Positions 58,565 through 64,000 of a DNA stretch of 64,000 nucleotides are shown here, piece by piece (position 1 is the stretch's first letter; the number at the start of each line of letters is the position of its first letter). The position numbers and the translations under genes are program-made. The notes beneath the pieces were generated by a model. That model was not told where the DNA came from. It worked only from the letters and a program-made list of their open reading frames with translations, and did not search any database. The stretch is from positions 1,798,001-1,862,000 of the forward strand of contig JAXGMQ010000001.1 in assembly GCA_040768585.1 (NCBI GenBank), written 5' to 3'. Source of the DNA: JAXGMQ01 sp040768585. GTDB taxonomy: Bacteria; Caldisericota; Caldisericia; JAAYUI01.

Positions 58565-61234
58565 TTACAGCTTGAACCTCAAAACGATTTCCTGAAGCTC
58601 GTAGGCAAGTGATGCCATCTTGGCGACAGCCTCAGCTGACTTAAGGATACCTTCAGTCGTCTCTTTGGTGATCGTGGAGATTGTATCCATTGAACGGTTG
58701 ACCTCTTCTGTAGCACGTGATTGCTGCTTTGATGAGAGGGAGATTGAGCCGATGAGCTCAGCGAGTTGCTTTGAGTTTGACACGATCTCGTCAAGTCTAG
58801 CTCTTGCGTCCTCGGCTGATTTTGAACCTTCGACAACGAGTTTTGTGGACTCCTCCATAACCTCAACCGTTTCAGCGGTTTCAGCCTGAATACCTCTGAT
58901 GAGTAGGGCGATGTCTTTTGTAGCTTTTGCAGACCTTTCAGCGAGTTGACGGACAGCGTCAGCAACGACTGAGAAACCACGTCCCTGCTCTCCTGCACGC
59001 GCAGCCTCGATAGCGGCGTTAAGCGCTAGCATGTTTGTTTGGGCGGCGATGTCGGAGATAACGTCGACGATTTCTCCGATTTCCTGTGAGGATTCTCCGA
59101 GTTTCTTGATTCTCTTGGAGATTTCAGCAACTGAGCCCCTGATCTTGTTCATTCCTTCCACGGCTTCGCCTACAGTCTTACCACCCGTTTCAGCGATTTC
59201 GGCTGAATGCTCAGCGGCCTGGGCGGCTGAGTCGGCTGACTGTGACGCCTGGTTGATTGAGATAGCCATCTCGTCAACAGCTGCGGATGTGTCTGTGATG
59301 AGCTCGAGCTGAGTTTGAGCACCGCCTGAAAGTTGCTCTGTGGCTTGAAGTGTTTCCTGTGAGTCATTGGCGATGTTGGTTGATACATCAACGACTCGGC
59401 GGAGGATTTCTCCGAACTGGGCAACGAGGTAGTTAAGTGAGTCGGCGATACCTCCAAGGATATCGGCTGTAACCTCAGCTTGTACTGTCAGGTCACCCGT
59501 AGAGACGGTGGAAATTGAGTTAAGAAGCCCTGAGATTCTCTCATCCTGCTGAGCTCTCTCTGTTTCGGTTTGAATACTTGACCTGATGTCAGACAACATC
59601 TGGTTGAACGTTTTGGCAAGGTCGCCTATTTCATCCTCTGTATCGATTGGAACGTTGATGTCGTAGTTACCGAATGATACCTCCATGATACCACCTCGGA
59701 GTGAAAGAAGCGGTCTGATTTGTCTTTGGACAAATAGCGCAACGAGGAGAATGAGGATAATCAAAGCCAAAAACCAGCCACCGAGCATGAATAGGAATCC
59801 ACTGGTCAGCGGTTGAGTGTAGGCAACTCTGTTGATTCGGAGGTACACAAATAACTCAAGGTGTTTGTCAGCCGCAATATGGTCTCCAACGTAGGACACA
59901 TCATAGTTTGTGTAGAGTTGTGGGTCACCGGTACCTGAGACGTCGTATATGAAAGCGGTATCTTGGATGAGTGAACTGATGTCCCCTTTTTTATCGGTTC
60001 CCGATGCTTCCAACTCTCTGTAGTAGTTGATCTTCGGGAAATAAGTCAGTGCGTACTCCTTCATGAAAACGTAGTGATAGGTTGTCCAGCGTGTACCCTT
60101 TGAATCCGGAATGCCCTTCTCGTCGGTCTGAACAGCTGGTTTTCCATCTGCATCGTATTCGTCTGGTCTAAGGTAGAATATGGAACCTCCACTCCATCCG
60201 ACAATACGTGGATCAGAGTGGTGAAGAAGGATGCCTTCATATTGTGTATCATCTGGGAGCACAAACTTCTTGATGTCGATGGTTTCCGGTTTTTCTACTT
60301 CGGCTTCTAGCTCAGAGCGTAGCTTTTGGGTAGCTGAATCGAGTTGACCTGGTGGGAGGTATACAACGCCGCCATTCATCTGCGTGTTTTCAGCGGCGAT
60401 TGTTGAGACTGTTTGACCAATTTTTGACCAGGGGTACCACAGCGTAAAATAGCCCAATGGTCGACCTGGATTGCCGGGGTCAACGATTGGCGAGGATACC
60501 ACAAGAGACCACGTCTTACCGTCTTTGTCATCCTTTTCGATTGATAGCGTGATGTGATCATAGACACTGCCTTTTGGATTGTTGGTTATGCTCTCTTTAA
60601 CACTTTTGAACCACTCAGTTTTCGATACATTGTACAGCGTCTCAGTTTCCTTGTTTTGAGATTTTATGATATCCGTGTCGGCTATCGGTTCATCGCCTGT
60701 TTGAGTGTGAGGAGTCTCTTTATAATCTGGTCTTGGGTAGTACTTGATAGGATCGGAAGAAACTACTATCTCGCCATTGGCATCACAGAACATACCCTTC
60801 TTGTATCCGTAATGCTGTTTCATGCTGGTGAGGAAGCTAACCCAACTTTTGAGGTACTCAAGTTTCTCATTGGTGTTTGACATATACGTCTGTTGATTCC
60901 ATGAGAGTTCGTATGAGCTTCTTTTTTCTTGTTGGGACAGGGCACTCATTGTTCGCGCAACCGTTGAGAATACTGGTGAGTCAGCACGAACAGCTGAAAC
61001 GGCGATTCTTTCCCCAAGAATATGGTCGATTTCCTCGGCCACAGACTTTGTTTGGGCAAGAAGCGCGTCCCTCATTTGGTTTTCTACCGTGTCGTTGTAG
61101 TAAAATTGTGTACCAATAAAGAAGAGTGAGAGGACAATACCTGAGATAAGAGCAACGATGAATGTGATTTTTGTTGAGAAACGCCATCTCTTGAAATCTG
61201 TTAATCTAGACCACCAGTTATTAATATCCGCCAT
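58565..61234 (-). CDS. Methyl-accepting chemotaxis protein, PilJ-like position
   Basis: From ATG 61234 (AAAGGAGG upstream) the 889 residues contain a membrane helix near residues 24-46 and a large extracellular sensor of about 420 residues, possibly of the dCache type. A second helix (GFLFMLGGWFLALIILILLVALFV) leads to HAMP and a long signalling coiled coil whose tip reads DVISDIAAQTNMLALNAAIEAARAGEQGRGF. It is the only receptor in the operon and the likely input. Ligand unknown; the classical PilJ sensor is smaller and different. Confidence 0.93.
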   Translation of the reverse strand: MADINNWWSRLTDFKRWRFSTKITFIVALISGIVLSLFFIGTQFYYNDTVENQMRDALLAQTKSVAEEIDHILGERIAVSAVRADSPVFSTVARTMSALSQQEKRSSYELSWNQQTYMSNTNEKLEYLKSWVSFLTSMKQHYGYKKGMFCDANGEIVVSSDPIKYYPRPDYKETPHTQTGDEPIADTDIIKSQNKETETLYNVSKTEWFKSVKESITNNPKGSVYDHITLSIEKDDKDGKTWSLVVSSPIVDPGNPGRPLGYFTLWYPWSKIGQTVSTIAAENTQMNGGVVYLPPGQLDSATQKLRSELEAEVEKPETIDIKKFVLPDDTQYEGILLHHSDPRIVGWSGGSIFYLRPDEYDADGKPAVQTDEKGIPDSKGTRWTTYHYVFMKEYALTYFPKINYYRELEASGTDKKGDISSLIQDTAFIYDVSGTGDPQLYTNYDVSYVGDHIAADKHLELFVYLRINRVAYTQPLTSGFLFMLGGWFLALIILILLVALFVQRQIRPLLSLRGGIMEVSFGNYDINVPIDTEDEIGDLAKTFNQMLSDIRSSIQTETERAQQDERISGLLNSISTVSTGDLTVQAEVTADILGGIADSLNYLVAQFGEILRRVVDVSTNIANDSQETLQATEQLSGGAQTQLELITDTSAAVDEMAISINQASQSADSAAQAAEHSAEIAETGGKTVGEAVEGMNKIRGSVAEISKRIKKLGESSQEIGEIVDVISDIAAQTNMLALNAAIEAARAGEQGRGFSVVADAVRQLAERSAKATKDIALLIRGIQAETAETVEVMEESTKLVVEGSKSAEDARARLDEIVSNSKQLAELIGSISLSSKQQSRATEEVNRSMDTISTITKETTEGILKSAEAVAKMASLAYELQEIVLRFKL

Positions 61235-61310
61235 CTTTCCTCCTTTAAGGTACATTCACACGCTTCGCGAAGTGAATTTCTGGTTTAAACTATTGATGAA
61301 TCGTGATTTG
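61235..61310 (-). other. 76-nt gap with a small hairpin before the MCP gene
   Basis: This stretch holds the MCP ribosome binding site and a potential hairpin (TTCAC...GTGAA around CTTCGCGAAG, about 61254-61275). No T tract follows, so it may tune translation or mRNA stability rather than end transcription. Confidence 0.35.
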
Positions 61311-61757
61311 TCAGGATGTAACCGTTTGTGTGCTGCGTTTGTTCACAACCTGGACTATAGATTCAATATCAAGAATCCTGACCATTCCTTTGTCGGTCAT
61401 AACAACACCGATAAAGTGGTCAAGCTCGATGTTTGTTCCTATCTCTTCAGAGGGAGTAATCTCCTCTGGAACGATTATCTCACGAACCCCGTCGACCTGC
61501 AGCGCGATTTGTCCAAACTGAGACCCCACAACAATTGTTGTGTTGGATTTAGAGCCATCACGGTTAAACAGCATATGTGCGAGATCAACGACGGGGATAA
61601 TGTTTCCTCTGAAGTTGGCGATACCTAGAATGCTTTTGGCAGAAAGGGGGAGATGAGTGATTTGAACATCCTCGGTCACCTCCAAGGTCTTGAGGGCGTC
61701 GAAAGCGCACTCTTGACCTGAGAGCATAAAAGTGAGGTATTGCTTATTTTCGTCCAT
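61311..61757 (-). CDS. CheW/PilI-like adaptor
   Basis: A canonical CheW-fold protein of 148 residues: KQYLTFMLSGQECAFDALKTLEV at the start, NFRGNIIPVVDLAHMLF in the middle and IVVGSQFGQIALQVDGVREII later. It couples receptor to kinase. It follows the second response regulator by 2 nt and precedes the receptor, matching pilI. Confidence 0.9.
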   Translation of the reverse strand: MDENKQYLTFMLSGQECAFDALKTLEVTEDVQITHLPLSAKSILGIANFRGNIIPVVDLAHMLFNRDGSKSNTTIVVGSQFGQIALQVDGVREIIVPEEITPSEEIGTNIELDHFIGVVMTDKGMVRILDIESIVQVVNKRSTQTVTS

Positions 61758-61759
61758 AC

Positions 61760-62119
61760 TCAGACATACTTCTTGATAAGCTTTGTTAGCATATCGACAT
61801 TGAATGGCTTGCCGATGTATTCGTTTGCTCCTTGTTTGAGTCCATAGAACTTGTCAGCGTCCTGGTTCTTGCTCGTGATCATGATGATTGCGGTATTGCC
61901 CACCTCTGGGTTTTGCCTCATCTCTCTACAGACCTGGAAACCATTCTTCTTTGGCATGACGATATCAAGCAACACAAGTTTTGGTCTTTCAGATATAATT
62001 TTCTGCAATGCCTCTTCACCGTCTGACGCAGTAATAACGTCATGACCAAGAGATTTCACAACATCAGCCATTCTGTCCAAATCAACTTTTACATCATCAA
62101 CTACCAATACCTTTGCCAT
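61760..62119 (-). CDS. CheY/PilH-like single-domain response regulator
   Basis: A stand-alone receiver of 119 residues with the acidic pair VVDD near the start, the phospho-Asp in LVLLDIVMP, Thr in MITSK and the conserved Lys in IGKPF. There is no output domain. The start lies inside the end of the preceding regulator gene. It takes the pilH place; in Pseudomonas PilH promotes retraction control or acts as phosphate sink. Confidence 0.92.
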   Translation of the reverse strand: MAKVLVVDDVKVDLDRMADVVKSLGHDVITASDGEEALQKIISERPKLVLLDIVMPKKNGFQVCREMRQNPEVGNTAIIMITSKNQDADKFYGLKQGANEYIGKPFNVDMLTKLIKKYV

Positions 62120-62537
62120 CTGCTTTCAACCTCCTAAGGTGTGTTTTGCATGCGTCCAAAAGCTCACTTTTTGAGAAAGGTTTGGTAAGGTATGTGTCAG
62201 CATGGGCGAACCTTCCTCTGATTTTATCTATTGCGCTTGTTTTCGCTGTGAGCATTATCACAGGAATATGTTTGAACCTGGGGTTTTTCTTGAGTAGGGA
62301 GCATATCTGGTACCCATTGTATACTGGCAACATGACGTCCAGTACAATCAGGTCTGGTATTATTTGTTTGACAAGCTTCAGGGCCTCAAGCCCATCCTTT
62401 GCTTTATGTATTTTCCAATTGGTCTCAGTGAGTGCCAGGTCGATAACTCTCAATATTGTTGGCGAATCGTCGACAATTAAAACGACCGGAACAGCGGTCG
62501 AATCTTGGTGTTCGAATTCAAATGAATCAAGCGTCAT
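62097..62537 (-). CDS. CheY/PilG-like response regulator
   Basis: From ATG 62537 (GAGGGG upstream) the 146 residues hold an about 15-residue N-terminal tail, then a receiver with IVDDSPTILR, phospho-Asp in LIVLDVMLPVYNGYQIC and YLTKPFSKSELL. The G-Y-Q-[IT]-C and K-G-R...YLTKPFSK pattern is closely that of PilG. No output domain. An in-frame GTG 62543 is too close to the ribosome binding site. Confidence 0.92.
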   Translation of the reverse strand: MTLDSFEFEHQDSTAVPVVLIVDDSPTILRVIDLALTETNWKIHKAKDGLEALKLVKQIIPDLIVLDVMLPVYNGYQICSLLKKNPRFKHIPVIMLTAKTSAIDKIRGRFAHADTYLTKPFSKSELLDACKTHLRRLKADGKGIGS

Positions 62538-63531
62538 TGTCACAACCCCTCAAGAAATATGGCAAATCCTTTTTGTCCATGCGTGCATACCTGTTGATAA
62601 TACTCTTATCTGTGATGGTCAATACTCTGGATACGCTCTCAATTGTGTGGGTGAATGCTGCTCCTATGACGAGACTAGAAAAAATCAATTCAAGAGGTTT
62701 GAGAATTGAAATTGCAATCTTGTTTGTGAGTTCGTTGTCCTTTGAAAATGAGAGTGATGTAAGAATTTCTGTTAGATCGATGCCGTCAGGACCGACCTGT
62801 ATGCAGTCAGCATCGGGATATTTCATTGAAAGCAGCTCGATCTCCTTTGAGAAGTAATCAAAGGATGGAAACGAGTCAAAGCCAAACCAACTCTTGAGGT
62901 TTTGATAGAATGTGTTGATCCTCAAACCTGTCGCTTTTATCAGTTCAAGATAGTCAGCGCCTACCATGTAGTTTGACCTGGTCAGTAGATTTCTTTCATA
63001 CGCGCCCATTATTCTACGAAATGCGTCCTGCGGATCTGATGAGAATTGGCAAGAGATGCTCTCGCGAAGGCACATTGAGCCTTTCATCATGAGCAGCATT
63101 TTCAAATCGTCTCTGGTCAGGATATAAGACGAGTCCATCTCTTTAAGCGCTTTGGTGTACAGTGTGTCATCGAGTGTGAGTGAATTTTTAAGGAGGAGAT
63201 CATCGTTGTTTGCCCAGGTGTCAGAAACCTCAATGAGACTGGATCTGGAAAACCAGGAAATCCCATTCATGCTGGGCTCGGAGTCAATTCGAGCCTCAAC
63301 ATGTTGCCACCAGTATATCTGTGAAATGATGGATTTGTCGATCTCAGGAACATCTAGTGTGGTTTTCTCTGGCAGCAATTTGAAAGCAATCTGGTTTATT
63401 TGTGTGGGGATTTTTAGGGACTTGAGCCCGACAATAGTTATTTGAGGGTAGCCCTGAACCTTTGTTGAGAGCTCAACAATCCCCTCCATAAGGCTTCGTC
63501 TATTGACATAGTCTTTTGCGATTAGCTTCAA
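62527..63531 (-). CDS. Unknown protein of the chemosensory operon
   Basis: No family recognised in these 334 residues. It has no signal peptide; a short hydrophobic stretch near 275-295 (LELIFSSLVIGAAFTH) could be a buried helix. It is helix-rich in the middle (LLMMKGSMCLRESISCQF) with Asp/Ser-rich N-terminal parts. The TTG start overlaps the CheW-like gene upstream, and its end overlaps the PilG-like gene, so its product is made with the core system. It could be an accessory output or input component. No known pil-chp gene occupies this place. Confidence 0.75.
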   Translation of the reverse strand: MKLIAKDYVNRRSLMEGIVELSTKVQGYPQITIVGLKSLKIPTQINQIAFKLLPEKTTLDVPEIDKSIISQIYWWQHVEARIDSEPSMNGISWFSRSSLIEVSDTWANNDDLLLKNSLTLDDTLYTKALKEMDSSYILTRDDLKMLLMMKGSMCLRESISCQFSSDPQDAFRRIMGAYERNLLTRSNYMVGADYLELIKATGLRINTFYQNLKSWFGFDSFPSFDYFSKEIELLSMKYPDADCIQVGPDGIDLTEILTSLSFSKDNELTNKIAISILKPLELIFSSLVIGAAFTHTIESVSRVLTITDKSIINRYARMDKKDLPYFLRGCDNDA

Positions 63532-63905
63532 ACGATTCCCTCGAGAATAGAGTTTGTGCGAATAAAAAACTTATTACCGCATGATTCAACTATTGCAGAC
63601 TCGATTTTTGTTTCTTCGGTAACCGTATGGTTAACAATATTCAAAACCTCGTCAACCGACAAAACGGCCTGTTTACCCCCAACGTTGAACAAAATCCCTT
63701 TAAATGGGACTTTTGGTTCCTGGAAGACATGAAGCACAGGAAGAATCTTTCCCTTAACACTTGTTAGGCCGGAGATAAATTCCTTTCTACCTGGAAGATG
63801 ACGAAGAATTGAGCATTCTACGACTTCATCGACTTGTGATACGTCGAAGTGAATCACCCTATCACCCACAGATGCAGTCAAAAATCTACCCATTTTTCCC
63901 GTCAT
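63528..63905 (-). CDS. CheW-like adaptor, first gene of the operon
   Basis: The 125 residues (from ATG 63905) show GRFLTASVGDRVIHFDVSQVDEVVE, SVKGKILPVLHVFQEP and VGGKQAVLSVDEVLNIV, a CheW pattern. ATG 63893 is a second possible start. The predicted transcript begins about 3-4 nt before 63905, so the leader is nearly absent. It is a third CheW-type gene beyond the PilI/ChpC-like ones. Confidence 0.82.
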   Translation of the reverse strand: MTGKMGRFLTASVGDRVIHFDVSQVDEVVECSILRHLPGRKEFISGLTSVKGKILPVLHVFQEPKVPFKGILFNVGGKQAVLSVDEVLNIVNHTVTEETKIESAIVESCGNKFFIRTNSILEGIV

Positions 63906-63915
63906 TTCGTAAGGA

Positions 63916-63944
63916 ATTATAAACAATTATTTTGAAATTGTCAA
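63916..63944 (-). promoter_or_regulatory. Consensus promoter of the chemosensory operon
   Basis: On the - strand a perfect TTGACA (63944-63939) and a perfect TATAAT (63921-63916) are separated by 17 nt. It is the best promoter match in the window, 10 nt before the first ATG. Confidence 0.85.
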
Positions 63945-64000
63945 TAGAAAAAATATGGATAATAAAGGAATATAAAAGATAATATTATCAACACAAAAAC

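Noticed and set aside
1..64000. CRISPR array, prophage or plasmid-type genes
   Set aside because: I found no regularly spaced identical repeats, cas genes, phage structural genes, integrases or replication genes; the only mobile element is the IS1595-type copy.

Overview
The window is a bacterial chromosome segment that I cannot place in a named phylum from sequence alone. The ribosomal-protein order, the ECF transporter genes right after rplQ, and the zinc-binding (four-Cys) forms of S14, S4, L28 and L36 are arrangements well known from Gram-positive and deep-branching lineages. The chemosensory operon at the right end instead has the Pil-Chp layout best known from proteobacteria. There is no phage, plasmid or CRISPR signal. 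The only mobile element is one IS1595-type insertion.

Bases 1-24.6 kb form a nearly uninterrupted translation supercluster on the + strand: the 3' part of fusA, then tuf, the S10 and spc operons (no L30 gene), secY-adk-map-infA-rpmJ, and rpsM-rpsK-rpsD-rpoA-rplQ. These are followed by the energising half of an ECF vitamin transporter (ecfA1-ecfA2-ecfT), truA, two unknown membrane or secreted proteins, rpmB (reverse) and rplM-rpsI. RpoA is 538 residues, far longer than usual. It carries three C-terminal helix-hairpin-helix modules separated by an acidic linker. Two strong intrinsic terminators, after rplQ and after rpsI, lie inside the first codons of the next, overlapping gene.

Bases 24.6-40.6 kb hold a DUF362/ferredoxin-type protein, an efp-nusB-acylphosphatase group (reverse) and a two-gene cassette with a V4R-like protein. 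Next come a secreted protein with twelve G-N/D/E-D-x-Y repeats and a FecR/Ig-like surface protein with a membrane partner. Then follow clpC and an apparent gltX-tRNA-Arg(ACG)-tadA-yhaM-like transcription unit, in which TadA lies next to its expected tRNA substrate.

Bases 40.6-53 kb are accessory. An intact IS1595-type element has split a gene that can be rebuilt exactly by deleting the element and one 7-bp target copy. Beyond it lie six divergent but related multi-pass membrane proteins on the - strand, tRNA-Cys and tRNA-Leu genes, a secreted protein that looks like tandem small beta-barrel domains, and a DUF4405-like cytochrome-b-type membrane protein.

Bases 53-64 kb (- strand) are one chemosensory operon behind a consensus TTGACA-17-TATAAT promoter: CheW-like, an unknown 334-residue protein, PilG-, PilH-, PilI-, PilJ- (MCP), PilK- (CheR), ChpA- (hybrid CheA) and ChpB-like (CheB) proteins, and two CheW-like proteins. 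This matches the order of type-IV-pilus-class chemosensory systems. A further theme is that several promoters place their -10 box only 7-8 nt before the start codon, which predicts leaderless mRNAs. Function calls rest on recognising family motifs by eye; no database search was run.
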